Origin: Pseudobacillus lumedeiriae
Lineage (GTDB): Bacteria; Bacillota; Bacilli; Bacillales; Domibacillaceae
Direction of reading: 5' to 3'
Length of the DNA: 64,000 bases
Assembly (NCBI RefSeq): GCF_044891285.1
Contig: NZ_JAUIYO010000001.1
Location: forward strand, 124,001-188,000
Position 1 is the stretch's first letter. The number at the start of each line of letters is the position of its first letter. The notes under the pieces were generated by a model. It ran no database searches, was not told the DNA's origin, and saw only the letters and a list, made by a program, of their open reading frames with translations. Shown piece by piece: positions 36,572 through 46,177 of the stretch. A program made the translations under genes and the position numbers.

Positions 36572-37293
36572 AATACTTGTCCCACCCGAATGTCATTGCC
36601 ATTCAAATGGTTCGCTCGTCTGATTTCTTCAATACCAGCCTGTGATTTGTAATACATCATAGATATCCGAAAAACGGTCTCCTGAGGTTTCACTGTATGA
36701 TAAACTACTTTTCCTTCGACCGGCTTTTCATCACTCGGTTTCAGCTCTTTTTCTTCTTTCTCAGCTGGCTCGTTCTCACTTTTTGTCATTTCCTGTACAG
36801 CGTCTTCCTTTGCTTTCAGGGGCACCGCTGCCAGCTTCGTTTGTCCCTCTGTCTGTTGTTTGCTGACTTCTTGAGGCTCTTCCCTCACGTCGGCAGCTGG
36901 CTCCTGAACAGGTTCAGTCCGTTCTTCTGTTATTTCTTCTTTCTCTTGATCTCCCTCACTCGCATTCTCTTCATCCTTTTGTTCAGGCTGGTTTTCTTCT
37001 TTTCCAGCTTCTGCATAAGCCGGTATGACAGCCTCCGAATGTTCGGTCACGACAGTCGTTGAAGAGCGGGAATGCTCTTTCGTATACGTATACCAAAACA
37101 AGGTAACCACAGGCAATGTCAGAAAAAAGACAAGCAGTGCTTTTAATAAAGGATAGTTTCTTTGCTTGTTTTGTTCTTTTCTTTCCATCCGCGAGGAGCC
37201 TTGAATAGGCTGTTCTTCCCGTTCAGGTTTAACTTTTTGAATCTCTACACGCGTTTTTTTCGCTAATTCACGATAAGGATCTATCGTCATCAT
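36553..37293 (-). CDS. ypbE: LysM-domain membrane protein YpbE
   Basis: 246 residues: short cytoplasmic N-terminus, one membrane helix (about 50-68), a long Glu/Lys/Gln-rich spacer (about 75-195) that should extend through the wall, and a C-terminal LysM domain (YHTVKPQETVFRISMMYY, ending VGQVLKIPLP) for peptidoglycan binding. Type II topology. It lies between ypbD and the cotJ operon on the opposite strand. No catalytic domain; function unknown. Confidence 0.92.
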   Translation of the reverse strand: MMTIDPYRELAKKTRVEIQKVKPEREEQPIQGSSRMERKEQNKQRNYPLLKALLVFFLTLPVVTLFWYTYTKEHSRSSTTVVTEHSEAVIPAYAEAGKEENQPEQKDEENASEGDQEKEEITEERTEPVQEPAADVREEPQEVSKQQTEGQTKLAAVPLKAKEDAVQEMTKSENEPAEKEEKELKPSDEKPVEGKVVYHTVKPQETVFRISMMYYKSQAGIEEIRRANHLNGNDIRVGQVLKIPLP

Positions 37294-37314
37294 TTATCCC
37301 TTCTTTATTCATTC

Positions 37315-37896
37315 TTAATTATATTTACTGCGAATAGCTAGACCCAGCAAGAAATCGATCGTAAAGTGCATCATAATAACAGCCGCCAAATTACCTGTCC
37401 ATTCAAATAACCAGCCAATTCCAAAACTTAAAAGAATCACGTTAAGTGTTAAATACCACTGTGATAAATATCTTATATGAATCAACGCAAAGAAAATGCT
37501 TGCTGGAATAAACCCAAACATCGTTTGAATCATTCCTCTGAAAAAAATTTCTTCAGCTATTGCCACGAAACAGGCAATCCCAAAAATCCCGGCAGTGGAG
37601 CGGCCTGTAAACAGCCTTTCATTAATACCGCCATCGTCATAATACTTTTCAGGAAGGATTTTCATCAAATACAGGTCTATTGCAACTACAGCCGCTCCAG
37701 CGCCTCCGCCTATAACCGCGATATCAAGAAAAGACCATTTAAATAAACGGAAAAAACTTGCTGCATCTTTGAATAAAAAGAAACCTATAATAAACGAAAA
37801 CAACAATAAAAGAGCCTGTGTCAAATAAAGGGCATTTAATACCTCCTTATCAGTCATATGCCTGATAAGATCGGCTTGTTTATTTTTTCTCATCAT
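37315..37896 (-). CDS. ypbD: CPBP-family intramembrane glutamic endopeptidase YpbD
   Basis: 193 residues with about six helices and the Abi/CAAX-protease-like motifs: EEIFFRG (EExxxR), FALIHIRY (FxxxH) and a final H in MMHFTIDF. These Glu and His residues form the active site in homologues. It overlaps the recS stop by 4 bases (ATGA), so it is the third gene of ypbB-recS-ypbD. Substrate unknown. Confidence 0.93.
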   Translation of the reverse strand: MMRKNKQADLIRHMTDKEVLNALYLTQALLLLFSFIIGFFLFKDAASFFRLFKWSFLDIAVIGGGAGAAVVAIDLYLMKILPEKYYDDGGINERLFTGRSTAGIFGIACFVAIAEEIFFRGMIQTMFGFIPASIFFALIHIRYLSQWYLTLNVILLSFGIGWLFEWTGNLAAVIMMHFTIDFLLGLAIRSKYN

Positions 37897-39356
37897 CCTT
37901 CAACCTGCAGCAATGAACGCAAAATGGCCTGCCAGGCTAACTTTTCATCTTTTTTCTCTTGTGAAAATAGACGGTTGTACTGCTGTAAATCTATGCCGCA
38001 TAGATCACAGCAAGGATCCGGCTTTTCTTTCATTTGTTCGGCAAAATAGTGAAGGATCTTTTTCCTCCGGCACTCTTTCGTCCCCACCCACTGCAGCATT
38101 ATCTGTCGCTTGTCTTGTTTTTGTCCAAGTCGTTCCTGCCGTTTGCTTATGACATAGTCAATCGGACTTCCCCTGCCTATTCTTGTCGCTTCATCAGCAT
38201 AATGACGAAGAAAACGAAGCTGGACATCAGTAAGCTGACAAGCAGCAGCCCGTTCCTCTTCCGTCTGTCCGCCAGCTGCTGATAAATAGCTCATCACTTG
38301 ACTGCCAGAAGGAAATTCCCCTTGGGCGATCATGGAATGAAATTCTTCATCTCCCGGCGCATATAACAAAACAGCGAGCGCCTTCTCTCCATCCCGCCCA
38401 GACCGGCCGATTTCCTGCAAATAAGACTCGAGCTGAGGTGGCAGATGGTAATGGATCACGAACCGAATATTGTTTTTATTCACACCCATCCCGAAAGCAC
38501 TTGTTGCACAAATTACATTCAGCTCATCATGCAAAAATTGCTGCTGAATTAAAATCCGGTCTTCTTGCTCCATTCCGCCGTGGTAAAATGCTATTTTCCC
38601 TGCTCCATTTTGCCGCAGCCATTCTGCGCCCTCCTCTGCGCCGCGTTTGCTTGAAAAATATACAATTCCTGGATTTTCAAGCTGCCTCACTAATTCTAAA
38701 AGTCTGCTCTGCTTATCCCCCCGCGACGAAAGGTGTTCTACTGTCATCGCAATATTAGGACGATCAACCGAGAAAACCCATTCCTTCACCTGCTCAATTT
38801 TCAAATGATGAATAATATCACGCCTTACTTCCGCTGTAGCCGTCGCTGTTAATGCAAGGGTCAGCGGGCACCCAAGCTTTTCTCTTGCTTCTCCTAAAAG
38901 ACGGTAGTCCGGACGAAAGTCATGTCCCCATTGAGAAATACAATGCGCTTCATCAACGACAAAAAGAGAAATGCGAATTTTTCTTAACGCTCTAATAACC
39001 GTTTCGCTCATTAACATTTCAGGTGATAAAAAAAGAAAACGATATCTTGAAAGATGGCGGAGAACTTGTTGTTTTTCTTGAAAAGATAAAAAAGAATTTA
39101 AGGCTGCTGTACTTTTTTCCCCTCTCATTTTCAGCTGTTCCGTTTGATCCTGCATAAGAGACAAAAGCGGAGAAACAATGAGCACGGTTCCCCGCAGTAA
39201 ATAGGCAGGCAGCTGATAGCACAATGATTTCCCCGTTCCCGTTGGAAGCATAGCCAATGTGTGCTGGCCTGAAAGTAATGATTCAATCGTTTCTCTTTGG
39301 CCGGTCCTGAAAGCGGAGTAGCCAAATCGTTCGAATAAAACTTGGTCCACATTCAT
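37893..39356 (-). CDS. recS: RecQ-family ATP-dependent DNA helicase (RecS)
   Basis: 3'-5' DNA helicase of 487 residues, the short form without an HRDC domain. Walker A LPTGTGKS at 37-44, [17 protein letters not shown] (motif II and the RecQ aromatic loop), motif [12 protein letters not shown], and a C-terminal zinc-type Cys cluster ending CCDLCGID. In B. subtilis the ypbC product RecS acts with RecQ and RecJ in recombination. Six bases after ypbB; AGGTGAAGG precedes the ATG. Confidence 0.95.
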   Translation of the reverse strand: MNVDQVLFERFGYSAFRTGQRETIESLLSGQHTLAMLPTGTGKSLCYQLPAYLLRGTVLIVSPLLSLMQDQTEQLKMRGEKSTAALNSFLSFQEKQQVLRHLSRYRFLFLSPEMLMSETVIRALRKIRISLFVVDEAHCISQWGHDFRPDYRLLGEAREKLGCPLTLALTATATAEVRRDIIHHLKIEQVKEWVFSVDRPNIAMTVEHLSSRGDKQSRLLELVRQLENPGIVYFSSKRGAEEGAEWLRQNGAGKIAFYHGGMEQEDRILIQQQFLHDELNVICATSAFGMGVNKNNIRFVIHYHLPPQLESYLQEIGRSGRDGEKALAVLLYAPGDEEFHSMIAQGEFPSGSQVMSYLSAAGGQTEEERAAACQLTDVQLRFLRHYADEATRIGRGSPIDYVISKRQERLGQKQDKRQIMLQWVGTKECRRKKILHYFAEQMKEKPDPCCDLCGIDLQQYNRLFSQEKKDEKLAWQAILRSLLQVEG

Positions 39357-39362
39357 TTTCCT

Positions 39363-40412
39363 TCACCTGCTATATTTGGCTAATACGAGCCTAATTTGAA
39401 AATATGAAACGTCCGGCAGCTGATCTTTAATTGGTTTAATCTTTTTATTGGAAAGCACCGCAGCTGCCTGCAGTACCTTCTCCTCCATCTCCTTACTGAC
39501 AAAAGGACGGATGGAGAAATTCGGATAGTGAAAAGCTAATTCTACAATATGATCTTCCACTGTACTTCGTTTTAACCGCCGATTCGCTGTGATGGCTTCA
39601 ATGGTAAAACCTCTGCCCAGCATCTCCGCTGTTTTTTTTGTTGACTGCGTTAAAACAACGGGCTCATATATGTCTTCAATCATCGCGAATAACAGCGGGA
39701 AATCTGCGGCATGCTGAATAATGTGCTGGACCGCGGCGTGAAGTACATGTAAAAAGCGATACCAATATTCCGTACTTTCCATGTGAAGCAGCATACTCGC
39801 TTGGGCTGTTGTTTTGCCCGTTCTCTTTTTTCCAGAGAGCCGAAGCACAAGAATCAGCGGATCCTCAGCTGTCTGTTCACTCAAAAGGGCAAATAATTCT
39901 CGGTGCAGACGTGCTGCTAATTGTTCTTTAGGCAAACGCCTGCCCGCTACAAAGGATTTCAGCCACCGCTGGGCCTGCTCATCTCTCGTCACTGGAAGAT
40001 AAGCGGAATCTTGATAAATGAAATGGGAAGCTACTTGAACAGTTAAAGAGAGCCTTTTCCAAAACATATTAGCGCAGTCTTGCAATTTCCAGCCGTGTAA
40101 ATATTGGAGAGGCGGGAAATCTGCAGCAATGGTTTCCAATATATCTTTTCCAGAAGCAGTTACTTTTGCATGAAGCATTTCATCTATTTCAATGAGCTGT
40201 TGAGCAGCTAGCTCATGAATCATTTGATCAAAATCTTTTCTCTCTAAAAAAGGAGCTGTTTGAAACCATTTGTCTAAATGATACAACTTGGCATCTTGTA
40301 TCGTTTGTGAAGATTTTTTTCCTTTTAATAAATGAAAAATAGACGCGATCGTCCTTTGTTCATTTATTTGATCAATCATCATTAGTAAGACTGCCTGTAA
40401 AAAAGACATCAT
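39363..40412 (-). CDS. ypbB: Helix-turn-helix protein YpbB, RecS partner
   Basis: 349 residues. The C-terminal part (about 270-345) carries the helix-turn-helix found at the end of many RecQ-type proteins (GFTIEAITANRRLKRSTVEDHIVELA), here as a separate gene just upstream of a RecQ helicase that lacks it. The N-terminal part is helical without a known motif. I start at MMSFLQAV after AAGGAGACG; a 54-residue upstream extension overlaps the fer promoter and is rejected. Probably acts with RecS, an inference from context. Confidence 0.9.
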   Translation of the reverse strand: MMSFLQAVLLMMIDQINEQRTIASIFHLLKGKKSSQTIQDAKLYHLDKWFQTAPFLERKDFDQMIHELAAQQLIEIDEMLHAKVTASGKDILETIAADFPPLQYLHGWKLQDCANMFWKRLSLTVQVASHFIYQDSAYLPVTRDEQAQRWLKSFVAGRRLPKEQLAARLHRELFALLSEQTAEDPLILVLRLSGKKRTGKTTAQASMLLHMESTEYWYRFLHVLHAAVQHIIQHAADFPLLFAMIEDIYEPVVLTQSTKKTAEMLGRGFTIEAITANRRLKRSTVEDHIVELAFHYPNFSIRPFVSKEMEEKVLQAAAVLSNKKIKPIKDQLPDVSYFQIRLVLAKYSR

Positions 40413-40513
40413 TCGTCTCCTTTTTGTACTTTCATTTAGTTTACCACGAAATATGTCAAAATTCCTCGCATATGGATAAATTACTAATGAAAGCCTTATC
40501 ATTTTTTTATTAG

Positions 40514-40879
<366 letters not shown>

Positions 40880-40896
40880 ATCGAAATACACAAAGA

Positions 40897-40947
40897 AGCT
40901 GCCCCAGAAGGTCGTTAAACACGACTTTTTAGGGTCAGCTTTTTTTA
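40897..40947 (+). terminator. Intrinsic terminator of fer
   Basis: Long stem AGCTG, CCC, GTCGT paired with ACGAC, GGG, CAGCT, with internal loops, followed by seven T. Confidence 0.9.
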
Positions 40948-40964
40948 GATTTTTTTGACAAAGC

Positions 40965-41056
40965 TCAAACGTTTATTTTTCACTGAGTTGATTGCAATGA
41001 AAGGAGCAACTCCTGCGGAGAAAGCGAAGCGCCTAGAAGGGACATCAACGGACAAG
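40965..41056 (+). repeat. R3 repeat, copy 1
   Basis: Reads TCAAACG, CTGAGTTGATTG, AACTCCTGCGGAGAAAGCG, ATCAACGGACAAG. The same series occurs in reverse at 63901-63993. The inner TTGATT and ATCAA can pair. The core resembles that of R1 but R1's inverted ends are absent. It lies between the fer and chemoreceptor terminators. Confidence 0.7.
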
Positions 41057-41071
41057 TGCAAAGAACTACGC

Positions 41072-41103
41072 AAAAGAAGATGCCCCTTAGGGCATCTTCT
41101 TTT
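41072..41103. terminator. Terminator of the chemoreceptor gene
   Basis: Perfect 14-bp inverted repeat AAAAGAAGATGCCC with a 4-base loop and U-runs on both sides, about 12 bases after the minus-strand stop. Confidence 0.92.
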
Positions 41104-41114
41104 GCTGCTTACGG

Positions 41115-42797
41115 TTAAATCCTGAATTTATTTGCTTCTGATTGCAATTCAACAGCCAGTGAAGCTAAAGATTGCGTACTTGCTGATATTTGTTCAATGG
41201 CCGCCAGCTGTTCTTCTGTTGCTGCACTTGAGTCGTGTGCAGTTGCAGCCGTTTTTTCGGCGATGCGTTTTACCTCTGCTGCACTTTGTGAAACATTCTC
41301 TGTCATTGCCTGTAATTCCTCAATAGCCGCAGAAACCGTTTCCACCTTGCTTCCTACATCCGTAACAGACGTCTTAATCGTCTCAAAGACTTCTAGTGAT
41401 GTTTGCGAAGCAGAAAGCCCTTGTTCCACTTTACTGCTCCCCGTTTGAATAGAAGACGCTGCCATATTCGTATCTGTTTGAATGTTTTTCACCATTTCCT
41501 CTATCTCAGCAGCAGAACTTTTCGATTGTTCAGCCAGCTTCCGCACTTCTTCTGCTACTACTGCGAACCCTTTCCCGTGCTCCCCTGCTCGTGCTGCCTC
41601 AATCGCAGCATTCAAAGCTAATAAATTCGTTTGTTCTGAAATATCCGTAATTAAACCGGTTACTCTTTGGATTTGAGTTGCATGCTGTTCGAGAATTCCC
41701 ATATATTCTTCTGCTTCTTTAATGGACAAATGAATCTCGTTAATTTGGCTTGATACGCTGTTAATAGACTGAGCTCCTTTTACAACAAGAGACTCTACTT
41801 CTTCTGCCGAATGAAGCATCTCTTCATTGCTTTTGGCAATTTGTCCAATTCCAGCGGCCATCTCTTCCATAGATGCAACAGACTCATTAACAAGTTCGAG
41901 CTGCATGCTGCTTCCGTTCATATTTTCTTCAGCTGCGCCCGCCACCATTTGTGAAGAAGCTGTACTTTGCTCAGCACTGGCTGACAATTGCTGAGATTGG
42001 GCTGACAACTGCAAAGCCGATTCATTTACTTTAGACAGTATGCTCCGCAGATCATCCAGCATTTGGTTAAAAGAGATTCCCATCTCTCCAATCTCATCGC
42101 TGCTTCCTACCTGAAGTTTCTCTACTTGTAAATTGCCAGCGGCGACTTCTTTTAAAGCAGCTGTCGTCTTATTTACCCGCACCGTGATCGATCGGCCAAT
42201 CACATAAGCAATCACTCCGCCTACAATAACAGCGGCTGCACCTAAAGCAATAAGAAACATTCTCGTAGATACGACTAGATTGTTTAACGTTGCACGTGTT
42301 TTGTTCAGCTGAGCCACTTGTACTTGTTTCAGTTCTTCCGCCTTTACTTTCATGATTTCTTCTTGTTCGTTCGCCTCGCTCGCATAGCCAGACCAGTCAA
42401 GGCCTTGAGCTTTGCTTTCAAAAATCTTCGGAACGAGAACATGATAACGGCCACTTGCTTCTTCTATTTCTCTTAACAGTTGTTTATTTTGCGGCTGCGT
42501 CGTCATTTGCTCTAGGCGATGATGCACGTCCATAAACTGCCTTTGATCGTCCTTTATTCTATCTAAATTGCTTTGCTCATTAAAAATAAAATAACTGAGT
42601 GAATTTATCGTTACATCTTTTTGTATCGCAATGAGTTCATTAATCATATCCACTTTCTTTACACGGTCATCGAGCAAAAACGTATACTCATTATGTAATC
42701 TCATAGCGGCGAAATACCCTACCGCTCCGATGATGAATAAAATGAGTAAAATGGATATAAAACTCGAATACAACTTTTTCGCTATTGAAAAACCCAC
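41115..42797 (-). CDS. Methyl-accepting chemotaxis protein
   Basis: Transmembrane chemoreceptor of 560 residues. First helix about 11-33; extracytoplasmic four-helix-bundle type sensor domain about 34-180; second helix about 182-205; HAMP 206-258; long coiled-coil signalling domain with the invariant hairpin tip [20 protein letters not shown]. Start is GTG, 8 bases after GGAGG. Its ligand cannot be read from sequence. It would be methylated by CheR, also in this window. The gene sits between fer and ribU, bordered by the R3 repeat, and is not part of the B. subtilis order I know. Confidence 0.95.
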   Translation of the reverse strand: MGFSIAKKLYSSFISILLILFIIGAVGYFAAMRLHNEYTFLLDDRVKKVDMINELIAIQKDVTINSLSYFIFNEQSNLDRIKDDQRQFMDVHHRLEQMTTQPQNKQLLREIEEASGRYHVLVPKIFESKAQGLDWSGYASEANEQEEIMKVKAEELKQVQVAQLNKTRATLNNLVVSTRMFLIALGAAAVIVGGVIAYVIGRSITVRVNKTTAALKEVAAGNLQVEKLQVGSSDEIGEMGISFNQMLDDLRSILSKVNESALQLSAQSQQLSASAEQSTASSQMVAGAAEENMNGSSMQLELVNESVASMEEMAAGIGQIAKSNEEMLHSAEEVESLVVKGAQSINSVSSQINEIHLSIKEAEEYMGILEQHATQIQRVTGLITDISEQTNLLALNAAIEAARAGEHGKGFAVVAEEVRKLAEQSKSSAAEIEEMVKNIQTDTNMAASSIQTGSSKVEQGLSASQTSLEVFETIKTSVTDVGSKVETVSAAIEELQAMTENVSQSAAEVKRIAEKTAATAHDSSAATEEQLAAIEQISASTQSLASLAVELQSEANKFRI

Positions 42798-42852
42798 TTA
42801 CAAGACCTCCAATTCATACTTTTGCCACTATAGTCAACAATTAACATGCCTA

Positions 42853-42858
42853 ATTATA
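42853..42858 (-). promoter_or_regulatory. Candidate -10 box upstream of the chemoreceptor
   Basis: Perfect TATAAT about 55 bases before the GTG start, with a poor -35 (TTTTAC, 17 bases). Not a sigma-D motility promoter as far as I can see. Further upstream (42922-42950) an inverted pair CAATATT / AATATTG is of unknown meaning. Confidence 0.35.
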
Positions 42859-42991
42859 CCCTTTGTCATAGTAAAGTAAAAGTACCTTTTTACTATAGAT
42901 TATTCACAATAGTAATTTATTCAATATTTTGGATACTAAAAACAATATTGTTAATACATGGATCACTACATCAATCATATAGAATTATAGT

Positions 42992-43039
42992 AAAAAAACA
43001 GCTCCAAACGCTATGGGAATGGCGTTTGGAGCTGTTTTT
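42992..43039 (-). terminator. Intrinsic terminator of ribU
   Basis: Perfect 18-bp stem (AAAAACAGCTCCAAACGC) with a 10-base loop and U-run on the minus strand. Confidence 0.95.
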
Positions 43040-43056
43040 AGATAAATGGACAGAAA

Positions 43057-43644
43057 TTAAGCACTATGGATGGCTGTCTGTTTGCGCATCCATACATGAA
43101 TTCGAGAATAAATCAAAAGAAATACGACTGTCATAGCAATCCCTTTCACGAGATTAAAAGGCAAAATAGCTGAAACAACTAGTTGCTTCATTTGAGGATC
43201 ACTCATTGCCGGCGCGTTCAAAAATAGCGTGTAAGCAGGTAAAATAATATAGTAATTTAACACACTCATCATCACAGCCATAAGTACCGTACCTGCAGCT
43301 AAAGCAGCAGTTAGTCCTTTTTTCGATTCAAATTTCTTATATACATAATAGACTGGAAGAATAAAAGTAATTCCTGCTGTAAAGTTAGCTAAATGACCAA
43401 TAGGAACACCAGTTGGGCTTCCAGTCATAAAAAAGTCCAAAACGTTCTTAATTAATTCTACCATAATACCGGCCAACGGCCCAAAAACGATAGCTGCGAT
43501 CAGTGCAGGGATCTCGCTAAAGTCAATCATTAAAAAGCTTGGAAATGGCGGGATCGGAAAGTTCAGCAGCATTAACAAATAAGACAGTGTACTTAATAAC
43601 CCCACAGACGTCAACGTACGAATATTCATTTTTCTCACAATCAT
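43057..43644 (-). CDS. ribU: Riboflavin ECF transporter, substrate-binding subunit RibU
   Basis: Integral membrane S-component for riboflavin uptake, used with the shared EcfA/A'/T module encoded elsewhere. 195 residues, about six helices; typical pieces are SFLMIDFSEIPALI, GPLAGIMVELIKN and GSPTGVPIGHLANF. Start at the ATG next to AAGGAGAG, although a GTG three codons on has better spacing. An FMN riboswitch precedes it, which confirms the substrate. B. subtilis names: ypaA, fmnP. Confidence 0.96.
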   Translation of the reverse strand: MIVRKMNIRTLTSVGLLSTLSYLLMLLNFPIPPFPSFLMIDFSEIPALIAAIVFGPLAGIMVELIKNVLDFFMTGSPTGVPIGHLANFTAGITFILPVYYVYKKFESKKGLTAALAAGTVLMAVMMSVLNYYIILPAYTLFLNAPAMSDPQMKQLVVSAILPFNLVKGIAMTVVFLLIYSRIHVWMRKQTAIHSA

Positions 43645-43711
43645 TCTCTCCTTCTTCCTATTCATCATTCATAAGAAGAAAGGCTGCCAATACACTTGAG
43701 AAAGAACAAAT

Positions 43712-43737
43712 CCCTCAAGCAAAAAGCAACTTGAGGG
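43712..43737 (-). terminator. Expression-platform hairpin of the ribU riboswitch
   Basis: CCCTCAAG / CTTGAGGG stem, 10-base loop, then a U-rich stretch (ATTTGTTCTTT), located between the aptamer and ribU. A competing hairpin AACGTTCAA / TTGAACGTT lies at 43759-43786. Likely FMN-controlled premature termination. Confidence 0.65.
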
Positions 43738-43794
43738 AGAATAGTCATACTCAAATAAACGTTCAACTCTGCACATTTTGAACGTTGGCAGACC

Positions 43795-43919
43795 TTCACC
43801 TTCTCCCATCCAGACTATACTGTCGGCTTTGGCGTCTCACCAAATCAGCCTTGCGGCTCGCGGGCTCAGAAGTTGCTGCTTCCATACCGCCGGTCGGGAA
43901 TTTCACCCTGCCCCGAAGA
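43795..43919 (-). ncRNA. FMN riboswitch (RFN element)
   Basis: Near-consensus RFN aptamer on the minus strand: CTTCGGGGCAGGGTGAAATT, CCGACCGGCGGTA, AGCCCGCGAGCC, GATTTGGTGAGA, CCAAAGCCGACAGT, AGTCTGGATGGGAGAAGG. FMN binding should lower expression of the riboflavin transporter gene downstream. Confidence 0.98.
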
Positions 43920-43998
43920 TGAATATGTGATTTTTTTATTCTATTGATGTTCCTGCATGAACAACCATTAGAATTAACTAAATCATACCAATGACAAT

Positions 43999-44029
43999 AA
44001 AAAAAAGCAAGAGGATGCCCCCTTGCTTT
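43999..44029 (-). terminator. Terminator after the 52-residue protein gene
   Basis: AAGCAAG / CTTGCTT stem with a run of eight U on the minus strand. It separates the small gene from the riboswitch leader. Confidence 0.8.
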
Positions 44030-44068
44030 AAATGAACAACTCATGCTTTACTGTTCACACGGCCCGAC

Positions 44069-44227
44069 TCATATGTAGTTCTCTCCTAATTGTTCAAGAT
44101 GACTTTCTGGCATATGGGACTGCTTTTTCTCATTTTTTGATTGTGCCAATCCCCCGCCAATCATCAGCAAGCTAACACAGATAGCCATAAGCAGCGCAAT
44201 CATAAATCGCTTCATGTAGTCTTTCAT
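44069..44227 (-). CDS. Small secreted or membrane-anchored protein, 52 residues, unknown
   Basis: Short open frame with GGAGG 9 bases before the ATG and a terminator after it. Residues 5-28 form a basic-hydrophobic segment (MKRFMIALLMAICVSLLMIG), either a signal peptide ending near GGLAQ or one membrane helix; the remaining 24 residues are charged and polar (KNEKKQSHMPESHLEQLGEN). I do not recognise the family. It lies 177 bases downstream of resE with no strong terminator between, so it could be read with resDE. Confidence 0.6.
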   Translation of the reverse strand: MKDYMKRFMIALLMAICVSLLMIGGGLAQSKNEKKQSHMPESHLEQLGENYI

Positions 44228-44404
44228 GGTGAACCGCCTCCAACTTGCTTTTTTTACCGCCCTTCTAGTTGTATGCCAGGAAGCGTTTCCAGTATGACTC
44301 TTTTTTTCATTCGCAATGCTAATTTTTTGTCCTCCGCCTATACAGCACGCAGTCTAAAGGCAGGAGCTTACTGCCAGATCATGTGGGATCAATCGTTTAT
44401 TCTC

Positions 44405-46177
44405 TTACAGCTCAGGCAGCCGAAATGAAAAAATAGTCCCTTGGCCTAGTTTACTTTGCACCTTAATGCTGCCATTATGGGCAGAAATAATATTTTTAGC
44501 AATGGAAAGTCCAAGCCCCGTTCCAGAGCGCCCTCTCGTCCGGGCTTTGTCCCCTTTATAGAAGCGCTCAAATACGAACGGCAAATCTTCTTCACTGATT
44601 CCTGCTCCCGAATCCTGCACTGACACATGATGCCCATCTGCTTTCAACTCATAACTTACCTTCACAAACCCATGCTCCGGTGTATGACGCAAAGCGTTGT
44701 CAATCAAGTTAGTCAACACTTGTTCGATACGATCTGGATCTAGTTTCGTTAATACCTTTTCATTCGGGATATGCCATGTTAAGTCAATTTGTTTTTCTTT
44801 GGCTATTCCTTGAAATTTATCAGTCACCCGCTGAATAAAAGCAGGAACGTCTACTTCTTCTAAGTTTAATGAAATATGACCAGCTTCCATTCGGGCGAGG
44901 TCTAAAAGCTCATTGACGAGCCGGCCAATCCGTAAAGATTCATCGTAAATAATTCTAGCCATTTCTCTTTTTTCGTCTTCTGTTGCAGCAATATCGTCGA
45001 TAATCGCTTCACTATAGCCTTGAAGCATTGAGATCGGCGTACGCAGTTCGTGCGAGACATTGGCGACAAAATCTTTTCGCAGTTTATCAAGCCGACGTTC
45101 TTCTGTCATATCTCGGACAACAGCTACTGCACCGCGGACCGTTTTCGCATTATACAGCGGACTGACAATAATTACATACGAACGTCCTTGAACAGAAAAT
45201 TCGCCAACTTTTTCGGTTTCTGTTTGAACAGCTTCTCTCAGAAGCTCTTCTACAAGTGAAGGCATCGTCTCATTTGACTGCTCTTTTCCGACTTCGTAAT
45301 ACCAGTTTTGCAAAAAGCGTTCAGCAGGCGGATTGGTGATTAGGATCGTGCCATCCCGGTTAAAAGTGATCACACCGTCAGCCATGCTGCTTAAAATACT
45401 CGCCAGCTGCTCTTTCTCCTGATTGAGTGCATGAATATTATGGTTCAGCTGCTTTGCCATTTGGTTAAATGACGTGGCAAGTGCACCAATTTCATCCGTC
45501 GTTAAAATAGGCACAGTCGTATCGAAGTTTCCCTTTGTCAATTCAGTGGCCGCTTCTCTCATCTTACGCAATGGAGCAGTGATTCTCGTTGACAGGAAGA
45601 ACGCGAAAATCGTCGTTAAAAAGATCGCAATCCCTGCAGCAAGTAAGATGAGCCTCGTCGTCTGATGAGATGTTTCTTTTATCACCTCGAGGGACTGATA
45701 AATAATCACTGCACCATCTTTTCCTTTTTCCATTTCCAGCGGAACCGCAATGGCAATCGAATTTTCATGGCGGTTCGCCTGACCGTTCTCATTTACCATC
45801 AGTTCAGTCTTTACCATTTTCTTCTCCGTAAACACACGGGCAAGGACGGGCTGCTGAACGATTTCATTGCGCTTCAGCCTATTTTCAGTCGGTTCATTAG
45901 GCGGATAATAAAACGTTTCTTTGTCTTCGGCAATAATGACGTGAACTGGTTCATCCACGAGTTCCCATGCTACTTCCATGCCCGTTTGCTTATCTTCATG
46001 GTCAGCAATCACTTTAGAAATTTTCATCGCTGTGTCAGATAAACCTTTTTCCACTTCGCTTGTATGATAATTCTCAAAGAACTCCAACAGCAAAATCGTT
46101 AGAAAAAAAAGGACGAAGGAAACGAGCAGCAGGATCGTCATCCACAGTTTTCCTACTACACTTCTCCACAGCTTCAT
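44405..46177 (-). CDS. resE: Sensor histidine kinase ResE
   Basis: Membrane kinase of the ResDE system controlling aerobic and anaerobic respiration genes. 590 residues: helix 12-34, extracytoplasmic domain about 35-172, helix 174-196, HAMP 197-250, PAS about 255-355, dimerisation domain with phosphorylated His376 in VSHELRTP, and an ATPase domain with DNALRHTPEHG, DSGAGI and GTGLGLSIAK. Overlaps resD by 4 bases. In B. subtilis a limited oxygen or nitric oxide signal is relayed to ResD. Confidence 0.97.
   Translation of the reverse strand: MKLWRSVVGKLWMTILLLVSFVLFFLTILLLEFFENYHTSEVEKGLSDTAMKISKVIADHEDKQTGMEVAWELVDEPVHVIIAEDKETFYYPPNEPTENRLKRNEIVQQPVLARVFTEKKMVKTELMVNENGQANRHENSIAIAVPLEMEKGKDGAVIIYQSLEVIKETSHQTTRLILLAAGIAIFLTTIFAFFLSTRITAPLRKMREAATELTKGNFDTTVPILTTDEIGALATSFNQMAKQLNHNIHALNQEKEQLASILSSMADGVITFNRDGTILITNPPAERFLQNWYYEVGKEQSNETMPSLVEELLREAVQTETEKVGEFSVQGRSYVIIVSPLYNAKTVRGAVAVVRDMTEERRLDKLRKDFVANVSHELRTPISMLQGYSEAIIDDIAATEDEKREMARIIYDESLRIGRLVNELLDLARMEAGHISLNLEEVDVPAFIQRVTDKFQGIAKEKQIDLTWHIPNEKVLTKLDPDRIEQVLTNLIDNALRHTPEHGFVKVSYELKADGHHVSVQDSGAGISEEDLPFVFERFYKGDKARTRGRSGTGLGLSIAKNIISAHNGSIKVQSKLGQGTIFSFRLPEL

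Noticed and set aside
44279..44290. Palindrome GGAAGCGTTTCC as a possible catabolite-response element
   Set aside because: It differs from the consensus at several fixed positions (no flanking TG and CA), so CcpA binding cannot be claimed.
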